Of a stretch of DNA of 64,000 nucleotides, positions 11,103 through 21,011 are shown one piece after another (the first letter of the stretch is position 1; the number at the start of each line of letters is the position of its first letter). The stretch lies in the NCBI RefSeq assembly GCF_018863235.1, contig NZ_JAHKRS010000012.1:81509-145508 (forward strand), written 5' to 3'. This DNA is from Pseudomaricurvus albidus (GTDB lineage: Bacteria > Pseudomonadota > Gammaproteobacteria > Pseudomonadales > Cellvibrionaceae). Position numbers and translations under genes: made by a program. The notes beneath the pieces were generated by a model that was not told where the DNA came from, did no database searches, and saw nothing but the letters and a program-made list of their open reading frames with translations.

Positions 11103-11498
11103 TCAGTCCGCTGTGCTGGCGGTTCGGTTTTGCCTGTAATCCTCAAGTGCTGAATACAGCCAGTCCCTGGATGTCAGGTTTTGACCGTCTGCAGTCACCA
11201 CAGTGTAGGCTTTGCCGCTGAAGGAGCTTTTACTGGCCAGGTTGTCTATGAAGTCTTCAGCGGTTTTGGCGTAACGCGATGCCCGGCGGTATTTCATCGC
11301 CATATGGTCCGCTGCGTCCTCGGCTGAGTGCTTGTCACCGTTACGAATAAAAGTGGCTCCGCTGGTGGCAACGTATTGCAGCAGATAATGAATTTCCTGT
11401 TCGGCCTGAGTTTTTGGAGCATCAGCAGAGGCAACCGTGCTGATCATCATGGCGGCAATAAAGAAAAAAACTGGCAAGGGATTAATTTTCGATAACAT
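11103..11498 (-). CDS. Secreted DUF5329-like protein
   Basis: The start at 11498 has AGGAGG 9 bases upstream, so the protein is 131 residues; it overlaps the end of the upstream gene by 17 bases. It has a signal peptide (hydrophobic PVFFFIAAMMISTVASA). The mature part carries EIHYLLQYVATSGATFIRNG and AADHMAMKYRRA, which I recognise from the DUF5329 family. It is probably periplasmic, with no known biochemical role. Its coupling to the lipoprotein endonuclease/phosphatase gene suggests a shared envelope function, but this is only inference. Confidence 0.7.
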   Translation of the reverse strand: MLSKINPLPVFFFIAAMMISTVASADAPKTQAEQEIHYLLQYVATSGATFIRNGDKHSAEDAADHMAMKYRRASRYAKTAEDFIDNLASKSSFSGKAYTVVTADGQNLTSRDWLYSALEDYRQNRTASTAD

Positions 11499-12525
11499 TG
11501 AATGAATCCTCCTGCGAGTTGGCATTGTCAGGTTGAACACTGGCAATCGTATTGACTGATCTGGCGGAGTCTTCAGGGACCGGGGAGTGGTTCATGTTAA
11601 AACTCACCAGTATGGGGTTGTGATCAGAGCTGGACGATACGGGCACTTCTGTACTGTTGATGTTGATACCCCGGACCCAGACAGAGTCCAGTGGCTGTCC
11701 CCAGAAGCGGGTACGGTTGTCCTGATTGAATGTGGCGGCTTCCAGACCTACCGACTTTAGTCTTTCGTCCAGTAACTTGCCCCGTCTTAAACTCCAGCTA
11801 TTCAGATCGCCGGCAAACACCACAGGGCCTTTGTGGTGCTCAATAATGGCAATGGCATCGTCCAGTTGCTTGCGGTAATCCTCCAGTCCAAAAGAGAAGT
11901 TGATCGCGTGCAAATTGATGGCTAAAAGACGTTGGCCATCATGCATGAGGTACTCAACGACATTGGTGGCTTTGGGGGTGCGTAACCAGGGTTCCACATG
12001 GGCAAAATGGCAGTGCACGGTTGCCGGCCAGCGGCTTAACGTCAATACCCCCGATTGCAGCTCGCCACTTTTGTAACCTGGAGCAAAGCGCCAAAACGGT
12101 TTCAGATTGACCAGGTCTTCATTGAGCAGCGCCTCTTGCAATAACAGGATGTCTGTCGACGAATTCAAGTGGGCTAGGTCACTGGCAAGATTCTGGTGTT
12201 GAGCCTTGTAGATATTCCAGCTGACCAGAGACACTTCGTCAGGCAACGCGTAATGATCGGGGTAGGATTGATGCTGGCTTTGCTCAAGGCGCGCAATACA
12301 ACTGTCAGGCGTTACTTCAAGATCAGTAAGACCGGCCCGCTCGTCGGAGATGAATCTGGTCAGAGGGGTGTTTGAACTGGCTGCAGCCATCTCCAAAGAG
12401 TTTATTGCAGGTACAGGTGGCTCCAGCAAGGCTGCTGTATTGGAATCCGTCACGGTGCAGCTTGTCAGACCTATCAGGCTGAATAAGGAAATGCACGTCA
12501 GGTTCGCAAGGTTGCCAAGTGTCAA
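11482..12525 (-). CDS. Endonuclease/exonuclease/phosphatase-family lipoprotein
   Basis: This is a 347-residue protein with a lipobox (LTSC, lipidated Cys about residue 23), so it is membrane-anchored on the periplasmic side. The EEP-fold catalytic motifs are in order: SWNIYKAQ, LLLQEA, AGDLNSW, and the terminal SSDHNPI with the catalytic Asp-His. The family hydrolyses phosphodiester bonds in nucleic acids, inositol phosphates or sphingomyelin; the substrate here cannot be told. The only in-frame start is TTG, with GGGGA about 7 bases upstream. It is followed by, and overlaps, the secreted DUF5329-like gene. Confidence 0.8.
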   Translation of the reverse strand: MTLGNLANLTCISLFSLIGLTSCTVTDSNTAALLEPPVPAINSLEMAAASSNTPLTRFISDERAGLTDLEVTPDSCIARLEQSQHQSYPDHYALPDEVSLVSWNIYKAQHQNLASDLAHLNSSTDILLLQEALLNEDLVNLKPFWRFAPGYKSGELQSGVLTLSRWPATVHCHFAHVEPWLRTPKATNVVEYLMHDGQRLLAINLHAINFSFGLEDYRKQLDDAIAIIEHHKGPVVFAGDLNSWSLRRGKLLDERLKSVGLEAATFNQDNRTRFWGQPLDSVWVRGININSTEVPVSSSSDHNPILVSFNMNHSPVPEDSARSVNTIASVQPDNANSQEDSFNVIEN

Positions 12526-12814
12526 CGGGAAGTCCCCAAGTCAAAAGTAGGAATGTTAGAGTTTATTTCACTGGCTTTGGTTCCCCTAAGAACGATTAAT
12601 TCTAGTTGAGGGCGTTCATTGGGCTACGGGGTATAGAACCTGTATTTGATCTGGCTGAAACGCCTAAACCCGTCCGGCTTGTCGCTTTTTTCATCCTTTT
12701 TCGCAAGGTCGTATGGTCGGAAGGAGAAAATCAGGTTTTTTCAGGCAAGTTTGACTAGCCTGATGTTGTACAGGCTGTCATTCAAAGCTGTTCATTTGCG
12801 TCTCTCACTTCGAA

Positions 12815-14182
12815 ATGGAAAACACGTCAATGTATGAGCGTTTATGTTTTATTGCTAATCGAATACGTGAACGGTTGTGGGTAAAACCACTCTTGATGTG
12901 CGTGCTGTCCGTTGCGGCAGCGTTTTTGGCCAGGGCGGCAGATAATACATACCTGAAAGATATCGCCCCCGATATCTCAATCGATTCTCTGGAAACGCTG
13001 TTAAGCATCATTGCCTCGAGCATGCTGGTGATTGCAACTTTCGCAGTTGGCTCAATGGTGACCGCCTATGCCTCAGCCAGCAATACGGCGACGCCTCGAT
13101 CCTTTGCTTTAGTGGTCGCCGATGACGTTTCCCAAAATGCGCTATCCGCGTTTGTTGGTGCCTTTATCTACAGCATTGTGGCGTTGATTGTCTTGCAAAA
13201 CAGTTATTACGATAGCGGTGGCCGTTTTGCTTTATTTGCGCTCACGCTGTTCGTCTTTACCGTCGTGATATTGATGTTTGTTCGTTGGGTTGATCGTATT
13301 GCCAGATTGGGGCGAATGGGCTCAACCATTGAAAAAGTGGAACAGGCAACAGCTTCGGCTCTTCAGCAGTTTATGGCGGCGCCAACTCTGGGGTGTGAAT
13401 CCGTCCAGCCTCGGTTGGACAATGCTCAGGCGGTTTATGGTCATACCATAGGTTATGTGACGCGCATTGATTTGCCTGCGCTTCAGTCTTTGGCGGAGGA
13501 GGCGAAGGTGCAAATCGAAATAGCTGCACTTCCCGGCACCTTTGCTTCGCCGGGGCGACCATTGGCTTTTGTCTCTCGATCTGAAATGACTGAAAAGGAT
13601 CTAACTCCGGATTTGTCTGAAGTGGCAAACACTTTCCTGATTGGCAGAAACCGGACGTTTGATGATGATCCCCGGTTTGGTCTGGTGGTGTTATCTGAAA
13701 TCGGTAGTCGGGCCCTGTCGCCTGGGATTAATGATCCCGGTACGGCCATCAATGTGATTGGCAGTTTTATTCGATTATTCAGTCTCTTGTGTGAATCAAA
13801 TGGTTCTTCGGAATGGGAAGGCTCATCAAAGGGCAAAGTCCATTCTGTTAAGGAATCCGATCAAAACACCGCTTCAGTGGACATAAAGTACAATCGATTG
13901 TCTATGCCGAATCTCTCGATGGATGATTTGTTTGATGACGCTTTTGGTGCAATTTGCCGCGATGGTGCAGGGCATATTGAAGTGGTCACGTGGATACTAA
14001 AGACCTTTGAATCATTAATTCTGGCCGGTGATCAAACCATGAGAGAGGTCGCGGTTAAATACGCGCATAACGTCTTGCAGCGGGCTGAAGCTACTATGGA
14101 GTTTGAGGTGGATCGACAGCATGCAAGATCCGCAGCGGCTTTTCTGGATTCACCGGCTATAAAAGTTTCATCTGTGGAGTGA
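12815..14182 (+). CDS. DUF2254-family membrane protein
   Basis: The protein is 455 residues. Its N-terminal third has about four membrane segments (near residues 24-40, 65-88, 110-127 and 138-158). The family-typical FAVGSMVTAYASASNTATPRS follows the second segment. A large soluble domain comes next (LGRMGSTIEKVE, EIGSRALSPGINDPGTAINV). DUF2254 proteins are inner-membrane proteins with no established function. The start at 12815 lacks a strong ribosome site; an ATG five codons on is possible. Its 3' end overlaps the convergent MOSC gene by 26 bases. Confidence 0.82.
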   Translation: MENTSMYERLCFIANRIRERLWVKPLLMCVLSVAAAFLARAADNTYLKDIAPDISIDSLETLLSIIASSMLVIATFAVGSMVTAYASASNTATPRSFALVVADDVSQNALSAFVGAFIYSIVALIVLQNSYYDSGGRFALFALTLFVFTVVILMFVRWVDRIARLGRMGSTIEKVEQATASALQQFMAAPTLGCESVQPRLDNAQAVYGHTIGYVTRIDLPALQSLAEEAKVQIEIAALPGTFASPGRPLAFVSRSEMTEKDLTPDLSEVANTFLIGRNRTFDDDPRFGLVVLSEIGSRALSPGINDPGTAINVIGSFIRLFSLLCESNGSSEWEGSSKGKVHSVKESDQNTASVDIKYNRLSMPNLSMDDLFDDAFGAICRDGAGHIEVVTWILKTFESLILAGDQTMREVAVKYAHNVLQRAEATMEFEVDRQHARSAAAFLDSPAIKVSSVE

Positions 14183-14672
14183 ACAGACTCACGCTATCTC
14201 CCACGTTGATTTGTCCGGTTTGCAGGACTTTGCAACACAGGCCTCCGTGACCGAGCATGGCGGCCAGTCCGCCTTTTCCCAGTGCATGTTCCATTCGCAC
14301 ACAGGGGTGGCACAGGGCTGTGGCTTCGAAGATGGCATCCCCAATCTGAAATTTCTGGTAACGCAGGGCGTTGAGATTGATGTTCTTTACCACCAGATTG
14401 CGGCGTAGCAATTGGGGATCAATAGCGGTCTCACGCTTCAAAAAGTGCGCGGTTTGCTGGATAAACTCTTCACTGATGATGGTCACCTGACGAGCGGACC
14501 CCGGAGTCTTTTCTGTGCGGTGATCACCCTCCAGCCCTAAACCTTCCAGTGCCTGAACGGTATCAACAGTTTTCATCTCGGCTTTACGCTCGGGTCTCAG
14601 TCCTATCCAGGTTAACTGGCCTTCGGGGAGATGAGTCACAAAGCGAGAGAATAGTCGTTGCTGACTGTTCAT
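14157..14672 (-). CDS. MOSC-domain protein
   Basis: This 171-residue protein is a stand-alone MOSC domain, the fold of the molybdenum-cofactor sulfurase C-terminus and YiiM. Visible features are TWIGLRPERK, LEGDHRTEK, VTIISEEF, LLRRNLVVKNINLN and the conserved cysteine in ALCHPCVRMEHAL. These proteins are thought to move sulfur or handle the molybdenum cofactor in the cytoplasm. No molybdenum-enzyme gene is next to it. It is convergent with the DUF2254 gene and overlaps its end. Confidence 0.85.
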   Translation of the reverse strand: MNSQQRLFSRFVTHLPEGQLTWIGLRPERKAEMKTVDTVQALEGLGLEGDHRTEKTPGSARQVTIISEEFIQQTAHFLKRETAIDPQLLRRNLVVKNINLNALRYQKFQIGDAIFEATALCHPCVRMEHALGKGGLAAMLGHGGLCCKVLQTGQINVGDSVSLFTPQMKLL

Positions 14673-14748
14673 ATAAGCTGTCCTTTAACACAAGAAAGTA
14701 AATTCACAAAAAACATTATCGAATGTAGGAGCAGGGTAGGCCAGAAGC

Positions 14749-15480
14749 TTATGGGCAGGTGAGGTTGTTCCACGTTGCCTGGTAAATATCCAGTATGCGT
14801 TGTGCCTCTGACGCTTTGTCACCCAGCGTACGCCGCTGATAATGTTTAATCAATTTCGTCAAGTAGCGATGGTGTACATCGTTGGTTAAATCCCAGTGAT
14901 TCCCGGTCTTGGATACCTGTGGCAAATCACTGGATTCAGAATTCCAGCGTGCGCCTATCACTTCGTAATCCCGGCCTTTTTCGGTCACCATGGTTTCGTG
15001 CAGCAGCGCGAAGCGTTGCTCATGAAGATATTCGCGCAGATCAAACTGGGTTGTCGCCGGGCAAAATAAAAAGTCCAGTGATTGCTCTGGATGCTGGGGA
15101 AGTATTTGCCGAAGGATCTCGACACTGTTTTCACCGCCCACACCGGCAATAATAATCAGGTGACGCTGCTGATCAGAAAATCGCAACTGGCTGGCATCGG
15201 CGGCCAGCGTCTGGTAGCGCCCGGTAGGGTAATAGGACAAGCGCTGTTGCAGGTTTGTGATCAAGTGCGGGATCTGATCAACAAAATGTACCCGTTGGCA
15301 GAGCTCTCTGGCGAGTATCTTGATGCCTAAATAGCCGTGATCACAGCAGCAGTCCCAGATTTCATCGTATGCCCCGGTCTGCTGAGCGGCCTCAATCCAC
15401 TGATACAGTGAGCGCAGGCGTGCTCCCAGATAGGGTAGCTTGGGGATGGTGTTGTCGCTGTGGCTTGAGGGTGATGGCAT
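14749..15480 (-). CDS. trmK: TrmK-family tRNA (adenine22-N1)-methyltransferase-like protein
   Basis: This is a 243-residue class I methyltransferase of the TrmK/YqfN family. The SAM-binding region is WDCCCDHGYLGI (about 43-54), followed by VHFVDQIP and IIAGVGGENSVEIL, where the family motif is usually IAGMGG. LFCPATTQFDLREYL matches the family's catalytic-side region. Bacillus TrmK methylates A22 of tRNA; gammaproteobacterial relatives are less studied, so the exact target is inferred. It is divergent from the YedI-like gene. Confidence 0.78.
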   Translation of the reverse strand: MPSPSSHSDNTIPKLPYLGARLRSLYQWIEAAQQTGAYDEIWDCCCDHGYLGIKILARELCQRVHFVDQIPHLITNLQQRLSYYPTGRYQTLAADASQLRFSDQQRHLIIIAGVGGENSVEILRQILPQHPEQSLDFLFCPATTQFDLREYLHEQRFALLHETMVTEKGRDYEVIGARWNSESSDLPQVSKTGNHWDLTNDVHHRYLTKLIKHYQRRTLGDKASEAQRILDIYQATWNNLTCP

Positions 15481-15738
15481 GGCAGAAAAATCGACGATGA
15501 CGGCTGAAAGCCTGAGGTGGCGCCATCTTAAGGAATCTGGTCAGCTTTCGCCACTGGAGGGTTCATTTGTTTGTGGTTCAGGTATAAAACTGACTGCGTT
15601 AGCGCATACTGTGTATAGACTCATTGATATCCAGTACGTTATAGACTCATTAAAACCTGCTGGTATAGTTTCGGTGTTGATATGCCAAGAGCGGTTATAT
15701 AACCACAGAACAATCATGGACAAAACGGACGGATAAGG

Positions 15739-16704
15739 ATGGCGGGCACAAGTTTACTGGCGTTGTTGGATGATATAGCCAGCATGCTGGATGATATTTC
15801 AGCAATGACCAAGGTGACAGCGGGCAAGACCGCAGGGGTGCTCGGGGATGATTTGGCTCTGAATGCCAATCAGCTGACCGGTGTCAGGGCAGAGCGCGAA
15901 TTACCGGTGGTCTGGGCTGTGGCCAAGGGATCGTTTGTTAATAAGTGCATTCTTTTGCCTTTGGCGTTTCTGATTTCGGCGTTTATTCCCTGGTTGATTC
16001 AGCCTTTATTGATGCTGGGGGGTGCTTATTTGTGCTTCGAGTGTGCCGAGAAAATCTGGCATCTGATTGCCCATCGTTGGCACTTACGTCATTCTCAGGG
16101 TGAGAAAGCAGAAGATCCCGAAAAGCACTCAGCAAAGCCCATGGTGACTTTAAAGTCCATGGTGACTATGACGTCGGAAGAGCTGCTGGTGTATGAGAAA
16201 GAAAAAATCAAAGGGGCCATACGCACGGATTTTATCCTGTCAGCTGAAATTATCGTGATTGCGCTGGGAACCGTACAGAGCATGTCGTTAACGGGAGCGA
16301 TGATTGTGGTATCTCTCATCGCGCTACTGATGACCATCGGTGTCTACAGTCTTGTGGCGGGTATTGTTAAACTGGATGATCTGGGGCTATACCTTATTCA
16401 GAAAAATCAGGCGGATGATTCTCTGTCTGACCGTCTGGGACGCAGTATTTTGCGATTGTGTCCCTGGTTAATGAAGACACTCTCAGTGGTCGGAACCCTG
16501 GCGATGTTTTTGGTTGGCGGAGGCATTTTATTGCATGGCTTTCATCCAGTGGCTCATTTTTTTGAGCATTGGTTTGAAACGCACGATGTGGCCGTTTGGT
16601 TGTCAAAAGCAGGTATGATGATGGTATCCCTGATTCTGGGGTGGCTGTTGGGCAGTGTGGTGGTCATGCTTATGAAACTGTTTCAGCGTCCGGCTAAAAG
16701 CTGA
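15739..16704 (+). CDS. yedI: DUF808 family inner-membrane protein YedI
   Basis: The 321-residue protein opens with the signature MAGTSLLALLDDIASMLDDIS and GKTAGVLGDDLALNA, the most conserved part of the YedI/DUF808 family. Several membrane segments follow (about 76-97, 170-215, 250-275 and 290-315). The function is unknown; it is an inner-membrane protein of about the usual family length. It is preceded by GGATAAGG, a usable ribosome site. It may be co-transcribed with the phosphatase-like gene 28 bases downstream. Confidence 0.88.
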   Translation: MAGTSLLALLDDIASMLDDISAMTKVTAGKTAGVLGDDLALNANQLTGVRAERELPVVWAVAKGSFVNKCILLPLAFLISAFIPWLIQPLLMLGGAYLCFECAEKIWHLIAHRWHLRHSQGEKAEDPEKHSAKPMVTLKSMVTMTSEELLVYEKEKIKGAIRTDFILSAEIIVIALGTVQSMSLTGAMIVVSLIALLMTIGVYSLVAGIVKLDDLGLYLIQKNQADDSLSDRLGRSILRLCPWLMKTLSVVGTLAMFLVGGGILLHGFHPVAHFFEHWFETHDVAVWLSKAGMMMVSLILGWLLGSVVVMLMKLFQRPAKS

Positions 16705-16732
16705 TCATTTCACATGCTGTAAGGAGATTATC

Positions 16733-17317
16733 GTGAAAAATATTATGCCGCGATCTGTGCGGTATGCCGCTTTACTCTTTAGCTGCATAACCTTGTCATG
16801 CAATACGGCATTGGCCGCTGAAAGATCCAATGCCCCTGAGATGACAAATATTTCGAAAACCGATGTGGAGACAAACACTTTGATGAATATTAATGCGATC
16901 AATCTGATGAACCCGGAGCCTGGTGTTTACACCAGTGGTCAGCCATCAAAAGAAGAATTGCAGGCCATGGCTGATGCCGGCATCAAGCACATTATCAATC
17001 TTCGCCCTGATTCCGAGATGGATTGGGACGAGCAGCAGTTCGTTGAGTCTCAGGGGATGACTTACTCGGTCCTGCCTATTGCGTCCGCAGCTGACCTGAA
17101 TACCGACAACGCCGCTGCTCTGGATCAATTGTTGAAAAATAGCAACGGTGAGCCCACTCTGGTGCACTGTGCCAGTGGTAATCGCATCGGAGCCGTGATT
17201 GCTGTCCGTGAAGGGAAGTTAAATAACGTGGGGGTGGAACAGGCGGTTGAGACTGGCAAGCAGTGGGGGCTGACAAAAATGGAGCCTCACGTGAGGGAGG
17301 TGCTCTCCGCGCCTTGA
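16733..17317 (+). CDS. Secreted phosphatase-like protein (DUF442/BLH, cysteine-phosphatase fold)
   Basis: It starts at GTG with AGGAG 6 bases upstream and encodes 194 residues. A signal peptide (cleavage near ALAAE) sends it to the periplasm. The rest resembles the beta-lactamase-hydrolase-like phosphatase domain: GVYTSGQPSKEEL, HIINLRPDSEMDWDE, and a P-loop HCASGNRIG with the Cys-X5-Arg pattern of cysteine phosphatases. The active-site Cys and Arg are therefore present. Substrate unknown. It ends 55 bases before a strong bidirectional terminator. Confidence 0.8.
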   Translation: MKNIMPRSVRYAALLFSCITLSCNTALAAERSNAPEMTNISKTDVETNTLMNINAINLMNPEPGVYTSGQPSKEELQAMADAGIKHIINLRPDSEMDWDEQQFVESQGMTYSVLPIASAADLNTDNAAALDQLLKNSNGEPTLVHCASGNRIGAVIAVREGKLNNVGVEQAVETGKQWGLTKMEPHVREVLSAP

Positions 17318-17372
17318 GTCAGGCTGGGACATCTGGATTAAGAGTGTTTCAAATTCAGAGTCATTGGCGTTA

Positions 17373-17407
17373 AAAAATAAAGGCAGGTTCTACCTGCCTT
17401 TATTTTT
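17373..17407. terminator. Bidirectional Rho-independent terminator
   Basis: AAATAAAGGCAGG, a short TTCTA loop, then CCTGCCTTTATTT makes a long stem with A-rich and T-rich flanks. It lies between the convergent phosphatase-like gene and rnb and can serve both. Confidence 0.9.
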
Positions 17408-17419
17408 AGGGGGACAGGG

Positions 17420-19381
17420 TTACGCCAGCTTGAAATTAATCCGCTTTTTGTCGAGATCAACCCGATCAATCAGAACCTGCATAGGCTGGTCCAGTACGAA
17501 GTTTTGTTCCTCTCCCTTCAGTGTCATGCGATCCGGGTCAAATTTGAAGGCTTTGGGATCGAGCTTCACAAATCCGTTAATGCCCCAATCCGTCAGTTTG
17601 ACAGTAACGCCCTGTGACGTTACGCGAAATACCGTGGCATTCAGTACTTGCTCAGGGTGTTTCTGTTTAAACTCTTCCACAAACAGGCAGTATAACCACT
17701 GTTCCAGATCGCGGCTGGCTGCACGTGTGGTGCCAATCCGCTTTTGCATCTCGTTTAATTCTTCTTCGGAAGGCGCAATTTTTGAGGCGTCTCCACCCTC
17801 CAGAATAGTTCTCAAGGCGCGGTGATTGTAAAAGTCGTTGTAGCGTCGAATCGGGGAGGTCACCGTTGTGTAATGCTGCATGGCCAATCCCAGATGTGGC
17901 GAAGCTTCGGTCGTTAATACACCCGCTTGCAGCATAAGACGGAAGGCAGCCAATTGTGGTGCAGCTTCAGGCTTGTGGTGCAGGGCATTAATCAGCTCGC
18001 GGTAGCCGTTGAGACTGAGCAGGTCCAGTTCGGCGAGCTCGGGGAAGTCCTCGGCGATAACTTTGCGGATATTGTCCAGACGTTCACTGCGGAACCCTTT
18101 ATGCGAAGAGTAGATACCGCTGTTGGCATGGCTGGCAAAAAAATCACCCGCTGAGCGATTGGTTGCCAGCATGGATTCTTCAACAATTTGTTGTGCCAGA
18201 TTGCGGCTCTGACGCTTTATGTCAGCAATATGCTTTTGATCGTTTAAGATCAGATCGTAGTCGTCACGCTCTTCCATCAACAGCATGTGTTCACGACGAT
18301 AATTGTTCAGAGCCTGACTGCACTCCAGCAAAACCTTTAACAGCGCGTGACTGTCTTCAGGAACGGCGTCTTGTTGATCGTTTTCAAGGAAAGCCGCCAC
18401 AGTTTCATAACTGAGCTTATGGGCAGATCGGACAATGGCAAACTCAAACTGTGTGCTGTCAATGGAACCGCTCTGACTGATTTGCATCTGGCACAGCAGT
18501 GCAGGGCGGTCTTCACCTGGCATCAGTGAATAGGCATTGTGAGACAGCTCTTCAGGCAGCATGGTAATGGCCTGACCGGGTAAATAGGCAGTATTCGCAC
18601 GTTTATGGGCCGCCTTGTCCAGTGCAGACCCCTTCGGAATGGAGGAGGTTGGGTCAGCAATGGCCACTTTCAGTAACCAGCCCTGGTCATTGGCTTCCAC
18701 TGACAGGGCATCGTCCATGTCCTTTGTGGTGGCCGAATCAATGGTGACAAACAGCGTTTCCTGAACCTTGGCCCTGGAGTCGTAATCACTGAGAGCAGTC
18801 AGAGGCTGCTGGCAAATGGTATCCAGTTGTGCTTGCTCTTCCTTGTTCCACTGGGTTGGCAGGTTGTGTTTATGACAAACAACTTTGTGTTCTATGCCCG
18901 CATCGCCGGGCTTCCCAAGAATTTCGACAACTTTGGCCTGGCCTTTGCCGTCTTCGAAAGGGTGACGCGTTAAACGACAGACCAGGAAGTCGCCTTCCTT
19001 CGCCTTGCCCCGCGCTTTGGGTGGCAAAAAAATCCAGCGGTTCAGTTGTGGCATGTCGATGGCAATAAAGTGACCCTTGCCGCGGACAAGATACTGACCG
19101 ATCAACGTCTTGGTGGTGGAGCTGAGCAGTTTATCGAGTTCTACCTCGATCTTATTGCTGTCCGGATTGTCTTTCTTCTCCGTCACGCTCACTTCCACCC
19201 GATCGCCGGGCAGAACCCGAGCCATCTCATCGGGAGCCAGAAAAGCTTCTCTGCCGTCATCCAGAGTGACAAACCCAAATCGCCCCTGACTGCCACGTAC
19301 AGTGCCTTCGGCCAGGTTTTTATCGGAGCGGATGGATTCTTTCAGCTGGTTCAGTTGTGACAGGGCGTTGAGATCAAGCAT
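17420..19381 (-). CDS. rnb: Exoribonuclease II
   Basis: This 653-residue RNase II hydrolyses single-stranded RNA 3' to 5' and takes part in mRNA decay. Order of domains: cold-shock-like OB folds (GRFGFVTLDDGREAFLAP), then the RNB catalytic domain with the metal-binding DSATTKDMDDAL (about residues 215-226). SPIRRYNDF follows, and an S1-like C-terminus closes the protein. The length is close to E. coli RNase II (644) and well short of RNase R. It is divergent from bolA. Confidence 0.93.
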   Translation of the reverse strand: MLDLNALSQLNQLKESIRSDKNLAEGTVRGSQGRFGFVTLDDGREAFLAPDEMARVLPGDRVEVSVTEKKDNPDSNKIEVELDKLLSSTTKTLIGQYLVRGKGHFIAIDMPQLNRWIFLPPKARGKAKEGDFLVCRLTRHPFEDGKGQAKVVEILGKPGDAGIEHKVVCHKHNLPTQWNKEEQAQLDTICQQPLTALSDYDSRAKVQETLFVTIDSATTKDMDDALSVEANDQGWLLKVAIADPTSSIPKGSALDKAAHKRANTAYLPGQAITMLPEELSHNAYSLMPGEDRPALLCQMQISQSGSIDSTQFEFAIVRSAHKLSYETVAAFLENDQQDAVPEDSHALLKVLLECSQALNNYRREHMLLMEERDDYDLILNDQKHIADIKRQSRNLAQQIVEESMLATNRSAGDFFASHANSGIYSSHKGFRSERLDNIRKVIAEDFPELAELDLLSLNGYRELINALHHKPEAAPQLAAFRLMLQAGVLTTEASPHLGLAMQHYTTVTSPIRRYNDFYNHRALRTILEGGDASKIAPSEEELNEMQKRIGTTRAASRDLEQWLYCLFVEEFKQKHPEQVLNATVFRVTSQGVTVKLTDWGINGFVKLDPKAFKFDPDRMTLKGEEQNFVLDQPMQVLIDRVDLDKKRINFKLA

Positions 19382-19612
19382 GAGTGGGAGTCATCTTATG
19401 GCAGGTCGAAGTAAAACTCGCGGCGGGCGGGTCGTTAAGGCGGCCATAATAGCAAATTCACCCTGCAGATAAAGGGATAGCTTGAAGTATTGACCACTTG
19501 TTGAGCGACTATTTTCCTGGGCGGGAGAGAAAGATCGGGTGGATATCCGGTATAATCGCCTGCTTACCCAGAGCGCAATGCGATAAACGGATACAGGAAG
19601 GTTGTCACCTTT

Positions 19613-19930
19613 ATGAAGATTCAAACAGCAATCACCCAAAAACTCGAACAACATTTCTCTCCGGCGCATCTGGAAGTGGTTAATGAAAGCCACATGCACA
19701 GTGTGCCACCGGGATCTGAGTCGCATTTCAAGGTGGTTTTGGTCAGTGAGAATTTCGCAGGCTTGCGACAGGTACCGCGCCATCAGCAGGTGTACAAGGT
19801 TCTCGCTGACGAAATGGCAGGAGAGGTACATGCGCTGGCCCTGCATACCTACAGTCCTGAAGAGTGGCAGGCTACTGGTATGGCGCCTGATTCACCTCAA
19901 TGCCTGGGGGGCTCCAAAGCTGATCAGTAA
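19613..19930 (+). CDS. bolA: BolA-family protein
   Basis: The protein is 105 residues. The BolA fold is seen in LEVVNESHMHSVPPGSESHFKVVLVS, with the invariant His of the cluster-binding loop, and VYKVLADEMAGEVHALALHTYSPEEW. BolA proteins bind Fe-S clusters together with monothiol glutaredoxins and influence stress morphology. It is divergent from rnb. An inverted repeat, TTGGTG/CACCAA, at about 19950-19977 downstream may end the transcript, but it lacks a U-run. Confidence 0.9.
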   Translation: MKIQTAITQKLEQHFSPAHLEVVNESHMHSVPPGSESHFKVVLVSENFAGLRQVPRHQQVYKVLADEMAGEVHALALHTYSPEEWQATGMAPDSPQCLGGSKADQ

Positions 19931-20063
19931 TCAGAGTGTTGGCGCTTAATTGGTGGTGTTCAAAAAAACACCAATTGGCTACAATGTCGCCCTTTTTGAT
20001 GGCCAGCTTGCAGAGCTGGCAGTTTGTCCGCCTATTTCATCGAAGTTGAGTTAATTAGACGCT

Positions 20064-21011
20064 ATGAGTCAGTTTGTTATTGCCGCCCTCTACAAGTTTG
20101 TGTCTCTGCCGGATTATCAGGAGATGCGAGATCCATTACTTGAGCACTGCCTGCAGGCCGGTGTGAAGGGGACTCTGTTACTGGCCAGTGAAGGTGTTAA
20201 CGGCACTATTGCCGGTACCCGGGAAGGCATCGACAGTGTATTGAATTACCTGAAAGCCGATGAACGATTAAAAGAGTTGAGTCATAAAGAGTCTCTCGAC
20301 GTCGAAATGCCGTTTTACCGCATGAAGGTAAAACTGAAGAAAGAGATTGTCACCATGGGGGTTGAGGGCATTGATCCCCGTCGCGTGGTGGGAACCTATG
20401 TTGCCCCAAAGGACTGGAACGAGTTGATTTCTGATCCCGAGGTCGTAGTGGTGGATACCCGCAATGACTACGAATACGAACTGGGCAGTTTCAAGGGGGC
20501 CATTAACCCGAATACCAAATCGTTTCGTGAGTTCCCTCAGTATGTCGCAGAGAATATGGATCCGGCCAAGCATAAGAAGGTCGCGATGTTCTGTACTGGC
20601 GGCATCCGCTGTGAAAAGTCTACTGCGTATATGAAAGAGCAGGGCTTTGAAGAGGTCTACCACCTGCATGGCGGTATCCTGCAATACCTGGAGGATGTTC
20701 CGTCTGAGGAGAGTCTTTGGGATGGCGAGTGCTATGTTTTCGATAATCGTGTCAGTGTCGACCACGATTTGCAGCCAGGCAGCTATGACCTTTGTCATGG
20801 ATGTCGTGAGCCTATTACTGACGCGGACAAACAGTCTGAAAAGTACATCGAAGGGGTGACCTGCCCGCGTTGTCATGACACACAAACTCCTGAGCAACGG
20901 GCGAGATTTATGGAGCGTCAGAAGCAAATGGAGTTGGCTCGTCAACGCAATGAGGTTCACATTGGTGCCTTGCCACCAGAGCGTCAGTCTTCGACCTCCG
21001 AAAAAGCCTAG
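20064..21011 (+). CDS. trhO: tRNA uridine(34) hydroxylase TrhO
   Basis: TrhO (YceA) is a rhodanese-fold enzyme that makes 5-hydroxyuridine at tRNA position 34, using oxygen, and feeds the cmo5U pathway. The 315-residue protein has the N-terminal acylphosphatase-like part ([20 protein letters not shown]). The rhodanese domain follows, with [13 protein letters not shown] and the active-site loop [12 protein letters not shown]. The Cys-rich C-terminus is typical ([14 protein letters not shown]). It is monocistronic as far as can be seen. Confidence 0.93.
   Translation: MSQFVIAALYKFVSLPDYQEMRDPLLEHCLQAGVKGTLLLASEGVNGTIAGTREGIDSVLNYLKADERLKELSHKESLDVEMPFYRMKVKLKKEIVTMGVEGIDPRRVVGTYVAPKDWNELISDPEVVVVDTRNDYEYELGSFKGAINPNTKSFREFPQYVAENMDPAKHKKVAMFCTGGIRCEKSTAYMKEQGFEEVYHLHGGILQYLEDVPSEESLWDGECYVFDNRVSVDHDLQPGSYDLCHGCREPITDADKQSEKYIEGVTCPRCHDTQTPEQRARFMERQKQMELARQRNEVHIGALPPERQSSTSEKA

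Noticed and set aside
19949..19979. Terminator after bolA
   Set aside because: The inverted repeat TTGGTG/CACCAA has an A-run in its loop but no U-run after the stem, so it is not a typical intrinsic terminator.
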